Source: Labia minor (lineage: Eukaryota; Arthropoda; Insecta; Dermaptera; Spongiphoridae). Taken from it: a DNA stretch of 64,000 nucleotides. Location: contig OY720348.1 of assembly GCA_963082975.1 (NCBI GenBank), forward strand, positions 21,567,146-21,631,145, written 5' to 3'. The notes beneath the pieces are model-generated. The model saw nothing but the letters and a program-made list of their open reading frames with translations. It was not told the DNA's origin and did no database searches. The translations under genes were made by a program, and so were the position numbers. Shown here one piece after another: positions 1-12,067 of this stretch (the first letter of the stretch is position 1; every line of letters begins with the position of its first letter).

Positions 1-60
1 AAAGGAAAATAAATTGTGTTTTTTGTTGAAGTTTATGTATTTTAAAATAAAAAAAAACCG

Positions 61-94
<34 letters not shown>

Positions 95-689
95 CTATCG
101 GTTTTTTTTCCCTTAGTTATTTTTTAAATTAGTCCCAGAGATGTATGGTTTAATCTCAAAATAACATTCAATTCAACTTGTAAAGAAAATTAGTTCAATT
201 TTTATTTATTTTTATCTTTCAAGCATGTCTGAGAATTTTGAAACAAGTAAAAAAAAATCTTCGATTAGAAATATTTTCGTTTAAAACAGAAGAGAAGGCT
301 GTTTGAAGTGAAGAAAGACCAGCGACCCAAGAGATTGGATGGAATTGGATCGAAGAGCCGATCCAGGCTTGGAGTAGCACAAAGAAACGTCTCTGAAGGA
401 CTGGAATTCCCTTACAAAGGACCAGCGTTCAACTGCTAAATAAAAAATCCAACTAGAGATAAACATTTTTTGATATTATTTGAGATGGATGAAAGTTAGA
501 TGGTCCCTTATGCTGTTTTTCACCCGCCTCTGTTCTTACCAAATTAGAACGATTGAAAAGAATCACAAAAGACTCAAGTATGCCCCCATCCCCAAAAACG
601 AATTTTTCTCAAACGAACCCGTGTCAAAATGTTTTTCGTTTACAAGAATCTTGTGTGGGCGCCGAAAGGTATCCCTTAAAAAAAAAATT
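1..689. other. No gene; A+T-rich with a (TA)n hairpin and a possible decayed coding patch
   Basis: At 51-62 and 98-110 an A-run plus ACCGAT is mirrored by ATCGG plus a T-run, with a (TA)n loop. That is a small foldback. From 296 to 438 the composition is less A+T-rich. One plus frame there reads KKDQRPKRLDGI and later LEFPYKGPAFNC before a stop, which could be a LINE 3' remnant, but I do not recognise it firmly. The rest shows nothing. Confidence 0.35.
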
Positions 690-1214
690 TGGGATGTCTC
701 CACTCGACTATCTAGCAAATTTGAATTGGATTAATTAACATATATTATATTTAAATTAAATTAAATTAATTAATTAATTTTAATTAATTAAAATTTATAA
801 ATTAAAATGATGTGATTTGCAGCCATGTTAAAAAATTAATTCCGGTACTTTCAGAGATTCAATCAAAATGAAATTCTATATATAGCAGTTTTATACAATT
901 TTTAATCATGTGAAAAACTATCAAACATATCTTTATAAATACGGTTAGTTTAGAGGAAAAAAATGAAAACGTGTGGTAGGTAATGGTCCTCTTCCGAATT
1001 TCTCAAAAGTTAATAGAAAACTACGAATTTTGAATAATCGTGTGCCAAATTTCATTATTCTAGCTCAAACCGTTTTTGCATAATCTTGTACATACACACA
1101 CACATATTACACACATACACAGACATTTTTCTCAAGCTTAGTGAAAATGACTCAGGGACCTTCAAAACGTATAAAAACATCAAAATCTCGACATCAAAAA
1201 TTTTCTGGCGAGAA
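690..1214 (+). mobile_element. HINE-like family 1, copy 1 (decayed)
   Basis: It starts with the family head GGATGTCTCCACTCGACTAT. It then carries TATATATAGCAGTTTTATAC, CTCAAACCGTTTTTGC, a short CA microsatellite near 1092, and GTGAAAATGACTCAGGGACC. It lacks the block GATGGCACCACGTCACGTG found in other copies and has lost one arm of the 3' hairpin. Confidence 0.8.
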
Positions 1215-2450
1215 TTTAAAAAAAAAATTCAGAATAGATCCCCCTTTTTTTGATAACATTTGATGAGATTTTGTATACTCTTTTATGACATTTACTTTTC
1301 AACAAAAAGTCTATTTACAAATGGAATATTTATGGTGAAGTTGCTGAAATGAACCGACAAACCTTTTGAAGTTGAAAGCTTTAGAAAAAACAAGAATTAC
1401 AACAAAACAAAACAAATAGATCATTTATTTGTTCATGTCCTGAGTTTACGAGGAATACATAGTTATAAATAAAGTACACATTATAAGCAAACACACACTA
1501 TTTTCTGAAGATATTCACCCTTGAAATTCCAATATTCTGAAGTTAGGTGCGAATTTAAGCATAGATTATTAATATCTATCTATCTAATGTCATTATTTAT
1601 GTTATAATAATATGAACGAATTATAAATCTTTTGAGTTTGTACAATTATAATTGATATATGTAATAAGTTTTTAATAAATTTCCAAAGAGGTTTTTATCT
1701 TTCTTAGAGCCTTTTTAAATAAAATTTAAAATGAAATGTTTCAAATGAGAATATCGTAGCATTATTTAACATCAAATGGAAATAAGAATTTTAATAATTC
1801 AATATATTATCAATATATATTCTTTCACAAATTTATATACTACATAGCCATTTTTAAATAGATCCTCTAGAGTTATGTTAAATCTTTCTCATTTCATTTT
1901 TCCGTAATTATATTCTTTTCCATTGTTTTTATTGTTTATTTTATTTTTGAATTTGAAATCTTTGAGGTTATAAACTTCCTGTCTGTAGATTAGAATGGTT
2001 AAGTGTTAACACTTCAATAAAGGGACTATAACATAAAGTTTCTTAGAGGGTAATCGATGTATTTCATTTTGTTAATCGTTTTAATGCAATCGACAGCCTG
2101 GCTTGATTGGTTGAATGTTGTCGTCGATTTGTTAATGAAAGGCTTCTTGAAGATCCCAGCTTAAAGAATGTTTATCGATTCCTTGTCCAATTTTGACTTA
2201 ATAATTGATAATTGTATCCGTCTTAATGTCTTTATAAACATTTAAACACATTTATTAAGAGAGAGAAAAAAATAAAAAATAAAAACAATTATCGTTAGAA
2301 TAATTGAGAATTAATTTTAAAAAAATTATTTAAAAAAAAATATACATTATTTTTTTTAAATATAATCTATTTTTACCATTTAAACATAATAACACTGAAA
2401 AATGTTTTTTTATTTCAAAATTACTTTATTTCATACCATCAAAAAATCAT
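1215..2450. other. No gene recognised
   Basis: A+T-rich unique-looking sequence with short poly-A and poly-T runs. The stretch 1985-2175 is slightly richer in G+C and holds several ATCGAT-like words, but no frame or repeat match supports a call. Confidence 0.5.
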
Positions 2451-2595
2451 CTGACTGAGATTTCTTTGAAATTCACACGATAGATAATATTTATAAAGAC
2501 AAATCTATCTGTATTGGTTTCAGTCTGGAGAAAAATCACCTTCATTAGTTTTTTCTTAGTTTAAATTTATATGACGTCACTAACTAAGTCATCCA
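2451..2595 (+). repeat. Family 2 repeat fragment (GAAATTCACACGATAGATAA type)
   Basis: The block GAAATTCACACGATAGATAA, TATTTATAAAGACAAATCTA and GTATTGGTTTCAGTCTGGAG recurs, with divergence, at 22814-22930 (minus) and 61060-61130 (plus). Its 3' part also recurs at 42134-42240. The end ATATGACGTCA is shared with the 42-kb copy. Confidence 0.65.
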
Positions 2596-2859
2596 TATTT
2601 ACCTCTTGCCATTCTTTTTAATTGAAAATGTATTAATATTTTTTTATATTTAAAATATTTTAAAATTTTTTATTTAATTTCCAAATAAAATTAAAAAAAT
2701 TTATTTTAATAATATTTTAGAATCAAATTACGAAATATATTTATTAATTTTTCACCAAAAAAATCTAAAAGTTACCTTATTTCTCTTGCAAACAGTGTAA
2801 GTTCATTTATGATATTTTAAAAACAATTTTTTAATCTGTTTTGTCGTTTAATTTTTTTG

Positions 2860-3175
2860 TTAATTCTTATAAATATTTATTAGTTAATTTTATATGTCTT
2901 TTTATCTATTTTCGCGTTTATTTTTTATTAAAAAAATTACTAATTTATATTTATTTAATCATTGTTCTTTTATTAATTATTTTTTAATATTTTTTCACTA
3001 AAATATTATTTCAATTTTATTAATATTATTTATGTATTATTGAGGACCCCAAGTTCCATTCATTTTAATCCGATGCAATGATGTAACATTTAATAATTGT
3101 AATAAATAATTAAAGAATTGTAATATTTTTTAAAGGGTCGAGCGATCCCTCGGTGTTCCATGTACTATTATATTA
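2860..3175 (+). repeat. Family 3 repeat, copy 1
   Basis: ATTATTGAGGACCCCAAGTT, ATTTAATAATTGTAATAAAT and CTCGGTGTTCCATGTAC recur at 61340-61590 and 62335-62490. No terminal repeats or coding content were recognised. Confidence 0.6.
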
Positions 3176-4606
3176 TTCTATATAAATAATTTAACTTTAA
3201 ACTTTTGGAATTAAAAGCAGTAAGTTACTTCTAAGGTGGGCCTGTTATTTATTTTAAATGATATAAGAACATGAGAGTAAAAAAAAAAATTAGACCAACT
3301 TCTTATTTTATCTATTTATTTGCCCCGATTTGGATATTTTCAACTCATGTCCCCCTTAAATCGTTCATGTTAAATTTTAACCTATGATAAAATCAAAAAC
3401 TACTCACCAATAAATCTCTTAAGAGTCTTTTATGGCCCTATTTTCATTTCCATTCCATTATTCTCCTTTAAATGAGGATAAGAAAGCAATAAATTCTTTG
3501 CAAACGTTGCATATTGTAAAATATTTTAATTTACTCCATTCTCTAAAACTTATCTACTCTTCTATTCGTTATTTCATTATAATTTATACATTCGATCCAT
3601 TTATTAGTAATTTCATCTTTCTAAGAAAAAAAACATTGGATTTAATGTATCTTTGATAGGAATATTTATTTAATTGTCTTCTCGTATCGTTAACTTTTAA
3701 ATTCTAAGTCGAATATAGTAAAGTCCGATGACAGTTTCTAAGATAAATGCAAACAAAGAATTCTCATCAATCCGTTTCATTAAATAATTTTCTCCACCAT
3801 CTCCGGATCTTTATTCGAATGAGTGAATCAGGTTTATAATCTTCTCAAATTCCTTTTTCTTAGGTAGATTTTAAATTTTCTTTTGAGTAAAAGAAAAACG
3901 AGAGAAAAGGGAAATGTGTCTAAATTTTGTATATTATTTTTTTAAATTTTAAATAATGATAATAAATGATTTCACGTGTATATTAGTTTGGGTTACCTTT
4001 GAACAATCAATTATTATGTTTCGATAGGGTGAAGGTGGGAGGGGGGGAGGGGTCCGTAAATCAACCACCCCAAACAGAACATATCCATTTAAACCTGTTT
4101 TGGTTTGCTTTGTTGTTAGTCAATCTTCCATCAAGGCGAGGTGGAAACAACGAAAAATTTGAATTCATGTTTTCACCGGAAATCTATGTCGTTGTCCCGT
4201 ATTTGTCGAAGCGCCTTTCTATCCATCTGTTGATGTCGTCTTAACTCGGGGCAGGTTTTCATAATAAATAGGCATTGGTCAAAAGAGATTTCCATAATGT
4301 TACCATTAAAATGAATCCCTTCGGAACATTTTTAAGAAAATTTTAATATTTTGAATACTATTCATTAACCAGATGTCTGTCTATAACGAATTGTGTTCAA
4401 GTTGCTTAATCTGCTTCTATATTGGAATCTATTCTTTACAAATTTCATAAAAAAAATAAATGTTACTTTTGTTTTTTATTTTTTTATTTTATTATTATTA
4501 ATTTTTTTTTTTACTTTTTACTTAAAATCAAATTATAATTTATAGATTGATTTATTTATAGGTAATAAATATTCATTGCAGTAATAAAGAACTGCTGTTT
4601 AGTTTT

Positions 4607-4643
<37 letters not shown>

Positions 4644-4938
4644 TTAATAATTTTTTTATTATAATATTATTACTTTAATTATTATTATGATTTGTCATTT
4701 GAATAGATGTTAGATTAGGTGTGGTTGTTGTCATTAAAAGAATAGATCCAGAAGAAAATATAAGTAATAAAATTTTTATAAATAGGATGAAATTATTAGG
4801 GAAAGGCGATTTTATAGTAACATGGATTTGCATCATCCCTATGCATCTCTTATTAACATCACTAACGTTGTAAAAATCGTGAGGGGTAGTATGAATACAA
4901 ATGAGAAAAAATTTTTGAGAATATCAAATGGAAACATG
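3176..4938. other. No gene; contains a G-quadruplex-like tract
   Basis: Between 3176 and 3990 nothing is recognised. At 4031-4052 lies GGTGGGAGGGGGGGAGGGG, a G-rich tract with four G-runs on the plus strand. From 4440 to 4680 the sequence is simple, including (TA)n at 4608-4640. Confidence 0.5.
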
Positions 4939-4946
4939 CCTTAGAG

Positions 4947-5177
4947 CAATGATTCTCAACTTTTTTTACCGCGGCACACTTTTAACGATTTAAAAATTTG
5001 GCGGCACACAAAGAAAAAGATAAGTAATTGAAAAAAAGTCGAAAATGTTTAAGAGCCTAATCGCAAAAACATTTTAGCTTTTTTTTACATACATATAAAA
5101 TAAATAAGTACTTTTTCTTAATTTGAACTTTACATTTGTGAAATTTGGCGGCACACAAAAATGGTTGAGAATCACTG
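4947..5177. mobile_element. hAT-like MITE, family A copy 1
   Basis: The ends CAATGATTCTCAAC and GTTGAGAATCACTG are inverted repeats, followed inward by CGGCACAC motifs. Direct 8-bp duplications CCTTAGAG flank it exactly (4939-4946 and 5178-5185), the length made by hAT transposases. It is 231 bp with no coding capacity. Confidence 0.9.
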
Positions 5178-5185
5178 CCTTAGAG

Positions 5186-6732
5186 TGAGGGATGGAACTG
5201 GGTTGAGAAATCATGAAAGGGAAGTACATTAAATTTATTTTTGCTTTCAAACAAGAAAAAGAATATTGCTTATAAAGATAGCGAAATAATTATTACTTAG
5301 TCGAAATCAATAGATTCATAAAAATAAATTAAATTAATTTTAATTTTGTGATCAATTCGATGATTATATAAACTACAAATTGAAAATAAATAAATAGCAA
5401 ACCCTACCAATATCCTACTTAGTATACAGCGCTCTCTATCGGTGATTGAATCAAGTATCGCAGATTATAATTATTCAATTAGTGGATAAATTTGGTTAAT
5501 TAAACAGGTGGGATAAGGGAAAAAAGTGTGCGTGGTTATTTGACACGGTTTTTGTTTTAGAAAAGCTTTTCTTCCTATGAATGTTGTCCACTTGTACCAA
5601 AAACAGTGCAACAAACATTAAAAAAACAAATTCCCTTTCAACATCACACACCACATTGTAATTTATTTAATAAATTAATGAATGCCTTTACCAAAAAAAG
5701 AGAATTTCTCGAACAAAATTTTCGAATAATTTATGTACTTATTAACTGAAGGTTATAAGCTATCTGAAAGATATTTGGAAATGCTAAACTCATTTTCTCT
5801 TGAAACATTCCTATGTTTCATTCGACCCGATCTCTCTTTGCCATGGACACGGCGCCATGATATAAAATGACCTCCGAACTGGTTTTTATGGTAAATTGAA
5901 GAATTTCCAAGCGTGATTAGGACGGATGGTTCGAGCCCTGAGGGCGGCCGTTCTTGGCCTCTACTTCTACGTCGTTTTTTGAGGACCAACTCACCTGCTG
6001 AAAAAAAAAATTCCATGGAATGTATTTCCTAAAAATTCATCCCTAAAGTCAACGGAGGGGGTGGAGGAAAGTGAGGAGGGAAGGATCATCAGGTGTCATA
6101 CCAAATAAGATTAGATCCCTTAAAATTTCAAGTTCATTTTGTTGAGATAAATTCAAAAAAGGGGCAGTTGGCTAGAAAACAAATAAGATCAAAATTTAAA
6201 TAAGAGAATAATATATAATATATATATTAATCAATATACTTTTCTAAAATTTTGCACAATAATCTTTTATCTTCATATTGCGCAATATAAAAATGAGAAG
6301 ATTAGAACTGTTCAGTATAATAGGTCAGGTAAGTTAGATATGTACATACTATGTACATTTATAATAATTAATTTAGTTTAATTATTTAATTTTTTAATTA
6401 AAAAAATTAATTGCGATGCTAGTTTTTTTGAGGAAACATTCTAATAATTAATAAAGGCTATAGTTTTTTGAAAACACTGTCTAATCAGTTAAAAATTAAA
6501 TAGTAATACATAAAAGTTATTGTCTACAGTTTGTCCCCTTTCTATATTATAAATTCTTGCGAATTGGAAAGGAATTTTGTTTGGCTATAATTTTTTAATC
6601 CAAATTGGATAACACTAAGAATTCTGTTTAAAAATAAAATGAAGTTTTTACTTCATATATTATATTCATAATATTTTTACATAAAATATAAATATGAAGA
6701 AAATATTCCTAAAATTTCTAAATTATATATAT
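5186..6732. other. No gene recognised
   Basis: The stretch 5820-6010 is richer in G+C and has an open minus frame of 87 codons, with no recognisable domain. The rest is A+T-rich with (TA)n near 6210. Confidence 0.5.
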
Positions 6733-6891
6733 CAACGGTGACCAAATCGTGACCACATGTGACTCTTTTTGAGTTTATTGTGGCTCAATTAAAAAATTTA
6801 AAGTCATGACACAAAAAAAAAGTTAAAATTTTTTCCGATTTGGCTCTTAAACATTTTCGATTTTTCAATATGGCTCTAATTGTGGCCACTC
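6733..6891. repeat. hAT-like remnant, family E copy 1
   Basis: TTTATTGTGGCTCAATTAAA and TTTTCGATTTTTCAATATGG are shared with 44692-44857. The ends (GGTGACCA and TGGCCAC) are weakly inverted. No clean target duplication was found. Confidence 0.6.
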
Positions 6892-8801
6892 ATGATATAT
6901 ATTATATAAATTTTATTCTTATTTTTTTTATAAATTAATTAACTAATTAATTAATTTTGATATTACCAATTTATATATATATACATATATTTACATGATT
7001 ATCGGATTTAGATTTCCTTTTTGTATAATCAATTACATTTACGATATAATATAAATATTTATTATTAATATATTATTTATATTTATTTATGAAATTTCTT
7101 TGAGATTTTGAAAAAACTGAAAAAAAAAATTGTTCAAACTTAATTTAATTTAAATGAAAAGAAACGGTTTAATAGTGAAATGAAAATATATAATATAAAA
7201 ATAAAAATATTAAAATATTTTAATATAATTTTTTTTTTTTTTCGTTTTGCTTCAATATCGATTTTCGTTTTGTTGTTGCTAAGGAATTCGATAGATTTCC
7301 TAAAAAAAAATTGATCTATTATCTTCTAAATAAGAGATGATGCCTGAAGGGAAGTTGGCTTTCTATTCAGGTCCAAGCGATATTTTACACCCACTCGACT
7401 TGCAACACTACACAAATTCGACCCTGTCTCTTGAGAGGGGCTCCCAGCCACCTGAACCCACTCGAGATCCTTCTAATTCAACATCATCCAACCAAACAAT
7501 TCAAGATTTGAACAGCCCTGGACGCTTTCATTCATCCTCGAAAAGATGCATGCCTGCCACCATTCTACAACCTATAATTAGAATTATAATAATGATAATA
7601 ATAATAATAATTAAAAATTACTACTTAGTATTCCATAGTGCTTCATAAACAAATCCATATTTTTAATTCAAAGTATAATTTTACTTCTTACAAAAAATGA
7701 ATACTATAAAATGTATGAAATCTTCCGATTGTCTTAATTTATCCAAGAAAATTTATTTTTTTTTCAAAATTTACATATTACAGACGTTACCTATCTTGTT
7801 TATCACTGTAATTTTAATAATCTTTATCACTATTAGCTATAATTCATTTTGATGATTATTTTATTCTTTTTTTATGAATCTATGCTGTCCTATGTAAGAT
7901 AAAAATTTTATTGGCTCCTTTGGAACGTATGCGAGTGTATCTTTTAAGGAAATACAACAAAAATGGAAATCGACACAATTATACATATCTACCAAAAAAT
8001 AAATAAATGAATAAATAAATAATTTAATTGGAAAAGAGAATAATTTCAATTATGCATTTTTACAAATTACGATTAAATATATTAATTTTTTTAAAAATCT
8101 AATTAAATTTAAAATTAATGAATGAATTAAATAATGAATTTCACTCCCTATACCCTAAATTACACTTCGTAATTCCAGATTTCAAAGAATAATTAAAAAA
8201 TATATTATAAATTTGTTTGTAAATATTTCAAGGAGCGTATGAAATAAATAAATTAACAAAATCATAAATAATACTTATATGTAAAGTTATTACATAGTTA
8301 CAAAATTTTACAATAATATTAATTATTTCGATTTATATTTATAAACATATATATATATATATATATCAATATAATTTTTTTAAAAATTTATATATTTTTA
8401 GTAGTTTCTCTATAGTAAGAAAAAGTATATAACACTCAAAAAGAGATAGAAAAAAAATAATATTATTTATACATACTAAAAATCATTTTCTTTATAATTA
8501 AATAAGTCACTAGAAGAATTAAATTAATTTTTCAAATTTAATTTCTTTTAAATCGAATAATAAAAAGAAAAATAAACTTTTCAGAGTCTTATCATTAGGT
8601 TATATGAAAAAAAAATAGCGCAAGTATTTCATTACTATCATCAACAACATCCTTTAATAAGTGTATAATCAAATTTGTATAGACAAAGAATATATATAAT
8701 TAATTTTAATCTTAAAATAAATAATTAATAATTTAAACATCCTTGTGATATAAAAAAAATCATATATATATATTGATATATTGATATTATTTTTTAGGTA
8801 A
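6892..8801. other. No confirmed gene; one G+C-richer patch
   Basis: The stretch 7337-7580 is clearly richer in G+C and open in the plus frame for 103 codons, starting MMPEGKLAFYSGP. The product resembles nothing I know and runs into an (ATA)n tract. It could be an exon of an unrelated transcript or chance. (TA)n tracts lie at 8348-8370 and 8764-8775. Confidence 0.4.
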
Positions 8802-9299
8802 TTATTCAGGTAAACTCATTTTCGTGGTTTCGGATAATACTTTGCCAGTGGGTTCCTTTTGCAATTCCAAATAAACTTTTCTTATAAAATTTTTCCCGGC
8901 ATCTTCTAGTTTTCGAGATAAAAATTATTAAAATTTGCATTTATCCGTTTGGCTACCAGATGGAGCATTAATTTTCGGTTTTTATAAGTTCGGTTTTGAT
9001 TTATGAAAATTAAAAAATTATTTAAATAATTTTCCTATATCCAAACCGAACTTACAAAAACCGAAAATTAGTGAATAAGTGAATAATTAGTGAATTAGTC
9101 AATAAAACATTACTTAATGGCACATTTCGACGTTCATAACTAATCTGTCAAACTTCAAAAATCTTTAATTTAATAATTTTTATCTCGTAAACTAGAAAAG
9201 GCCCGAAATAATTTCATAAGAAAAGTTTATTTGGAATTTCAAAAGAAACCCATTGGCAAAGTATTATTCAAATCCACGAAAATAAGTTTACCTGAATAA
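8802..9299. mobile_element. Long-inverted-repeat element, copy 1
   Basis: It opens TTATTCAGGTAAACT and closes with its complement. Inverted arms of roughly 150 bp carry ACTTTGCCAGTGGGTTCC and AATTCCAAATAAACTTTTCT. The centre has GTGAATTAGTCAATAAAACA. It is the same family as 36718-37254, with no open frame. This is a foldback-type non-autonomous DNA transposon. Confidence 0.8.
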
Positions 9300-10731
9300 G
9301 TACCATTTTTAGTATATTTTATTTTTCCTGTAAATATTTTTTTAATATTTATTTCAATATTGGTAAATATATGGATTGTGAATCTCACCCCTCTAGTCCA
9401 GAGATGTCTACTTTGTCTAACAAACTAGAAATCTTTTTAATATGAATGTTTAAATCTTGAATATAAATCAACATATGTTTTCGTTTTGAAATATGGAAGG
9501 GAGGAAACTAATTTGGTACTGAAACGCGTTGTCTCCCTCCCTCGGATTACCTCCACTTGGGGTACGCGTGTACTTCACGCTTCCGTTTCATTGTGACTTA
9601 ATTTATTGTCTTTTCAAATTAAGGTGCTTTAATATTTATTTTCACCAGCAATAGCAATTATCTTTATTAAAGGACCAATTCGAGGGCTTTTGAAAAAATA
9701 CTCGATATCGACAAGTGTTTACTTTCCATTCATGGAATTACTAACCATATTTGAACAATACTAAAATTAACAGTCATCTTGAATAAATTCAACTATTCGA
9801 AATAAAAATAATTTTTAAAATTCAATTATTATTTACTAATTTATTTGAGTATAATATATATATATATATATACGAAACTTGTACTATAAATATGATTTAC
9901 GAGGTTTATAATAATAAATATTGCTTCTTTTATTCATTAAACTGTATCAGTCCTGAAGTTGAAGTTGCACACGCCCAACTCAGGTTAAAGTCCCTTCAAT
10001 CGACAGCACACCTTAGTTTTCTTTTTCTTTTTTTTTTTCAAAACACTCGTTTTGTCCTTTCGATACCCTCTTCTCTCCTTTTCCTCTTCATTGCTGAATA
10101 AAATTTTCTTTTGTGAATATTATAAGGCAAGAAATTGTTTTGTTTTATTTTACATTACAACCTAATATATGTCATTTTAAAAAAATTTATCCGAAAATTT
10201 ACATAAAAATTATAAATTCAATTTATACCACAATTGAAAATAGTTAGGTTATTGAAAATACAAATATTTAACATTTAAACAACAAAAACGATTTCTATTT
10301 CTCACTTTTGTTAGAATATAAACTACAAGGGGCGACGATTTCTATTTCTCACTTTAGGTAGAGTATAAACTACAAGGGGCCATAATTAAATTCGATATCT
10401 ACTCTTTAATTAGGATAAAGATGGTCTGGTCACATAATGATTAAGATCGATTAATTTGTAAATAAGGGCACTTTATCTATGCATCACAAAAATTCAATTG
10501 ACTTGAGCAAGCATGTAAAACACGAGCCCCCCCCCCCCCCTCCGTCCGAGTCCCCGAATACTTTTTTTTTACATATTGTAATTAATTATTTTGAAAAATC
10601 TTTTATTTATATTTTTTTTTCGGTTTAAGCACCACAGACTAACTTTTGTATATCAATAATATCATATTGATTGAAAAAAGAGAATATAGGATTAAATTAA
10701 AAATTGAATTAGAATAATATATACTTTAAGG
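9300..10731. other. No gene; G+C-richer patch, microsatellites and a C-run
   Basis: The stretch 9495-9600 is richer in G+C with several CpGs (GGGGTACGCGTGTACTTCAC). A direct repeat of about 37 bp around GGCGACGATTTCTATTTCTC lies at 10285-10380. A run of 14 C is at 10527-10540. No exon is recognised. Confidence 0.5.
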
Positions 10732-11629
10732 CAGTGATTCTCAACCTTTTTTTACTGCGGCACACTTTTAACGGTTTAAAAATTTGGCGGCACACAAAGA
10801 AAAAGATAAATGTAAAAGTTTATCATATTGAAAATTAGCTGGAGTGTCTCCACTCGACTATCTCGCAATTTGAATTGGATTAAATAACATAATATATTAT
10901 ATTTAAATTAAATTTAATTAATTATAAATTATAAATAATAAATAATAAATATTAAACCAGCGCATGTTTGGCTTTTTGTTGATGGCACCACGTCACGTGT
11001 TGACGCGTGAGATTTTCAGTGTTAAAAAATTAATTCTGGTAATTTCAGCGAATCAATCAAGCTGAAATTCTATATATAGCAGTTTTATATAATTATTAAT
11101 CATGTGAAAAATTATCAAACATATATCTTTATTTTTACGGTCACTTTAGAGGAAAAAAAATCAAAACGTTGTAGGTAATGACCCTCTTCCGGTTGAGCTA
11201 CATTTCTCAAAAGTTGATAGAAAACTATGAATTTTGAATAATGTCCATGTACCAAATTTCATCATTCTAGCTCAAACCGTTTTTGCGTAATCTTGCCTAC
11301 ATACATACACACACACATACACACATACACACATACACACACACACATACACACACACATACACACACACACACAGACATTTTTCTCAACCTTAGTGAAA
11401 ATGATTCAGGAACCTTCAAAACGTATAAAAACATCAAAATCTCAACATCGAAAATTTTCATGATCGCAATACTATCTCTGGCGAGATAGTAAAAAGTGGT
11501 CCCAAAAAAGGTTTATTTTTTTTTTAGAACAATATTGAAAAAATTTTTAAAAAAAAGTCGGAAATGTTTAAAAGCCTCATAATCTCGCGACACATTAAAG
11601 TGCCGCGGCACAGTGGTTGAGAATCACTG
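10732..11629. mobile_element. hAT-like MITE, family A copy 2, interrupted by a HINE-like insertion
   Basis: The termini CAGTGATTCTCAACC and GGTTGAGAATCACTG match the 4947 copy. The target duplications CTTTAAGG at 10724-10731 and 11630-11637 are exact. The interior from about 10838 to 11490 is a HINE-like family 1 copy, which inserted later. Confidence 0.9.
10838..11490 (+). mobile_element. HINE-like family 1, copy 2 (most complete)
   Basis: The head is CTGGAGTGTCTCCACTCGAC, which folds as GAGTG-tctc-CACTC. It is followed by subterminal GACTATCTCGC, a block with GATGGCACCACGTCACGTG, GCTCAAACCGTTTTTGCG, a (CA)n tract at 11302-11375, and a terminal hairpin ACTATCTCTGGCGAGATAGT (11471-11490) with an 8-bp stem. 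Its position inside a hAT MITE with exact target duplications dates it as younger than that element. Confidence 0.85.
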
Positions 11630-11872
11630 CTTTAAGGTGTGTGAACAGGGCCCAACTTTGACCTTTTTTAGGACCTAGGCAAACCCTAACTAATTCATTC
11701 CAAAGATATTGTCATATTCTTCATAGATATCATCGTTATATTATAATTATGTATAATTAATTAAAGTAATGGCGAATACTATATAATTATTAATTTGAAA
11801 TAAAATTTTATCTTATATATATATATATATATTAATATTAGTTCCTTATAAAATTCCGAACCTTGTTTAGAG

Positions 11873-12059
11873 CAATGTTTCCCAACGAGAGGAGCAATTT
11901 GATTGTAAAGGGAGGGGAGGGGCAATTCGAAAATGGACTTAACACGAGTTTAACCCTTTTAAATATTAAAAATTATGTATATGTATGTTACATAGGGTGG
12001 CATAAGAATTTTAGAAGGGTTTAGGTGGGGCATGGCACAAAAAAGGCTGGGAATCACTG
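11873..12059. mobile_element. hAT-like MITE, family B copy 1
   Basis: The ends CAATGTTTCCCAAC and GGGAATCACTG carry the internal blocks GGCAATTCGAAAATG and CATAAGAATTTTAGAA, shared with 26567-26756. The flanks GTTTAGAG and CTATAGAG match at 6 of 8 positions, so this is an older copy. Confidence 0.75.
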
Positions 12060-12067
12060 CTATAGAG

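Noticed and set aside
5753-6016. Minus-strand frame of 87 codons with basic residues
   Set aside because: No recognisable domain and no splice partners. The G+C-richer patch is noted, but a gene is not supported.
11283-11489. Open frame rich in Thr and His over the (CA)n tract
   Set aside because: It is a microsatellite read-through inside the HINE-like element, not a gene.
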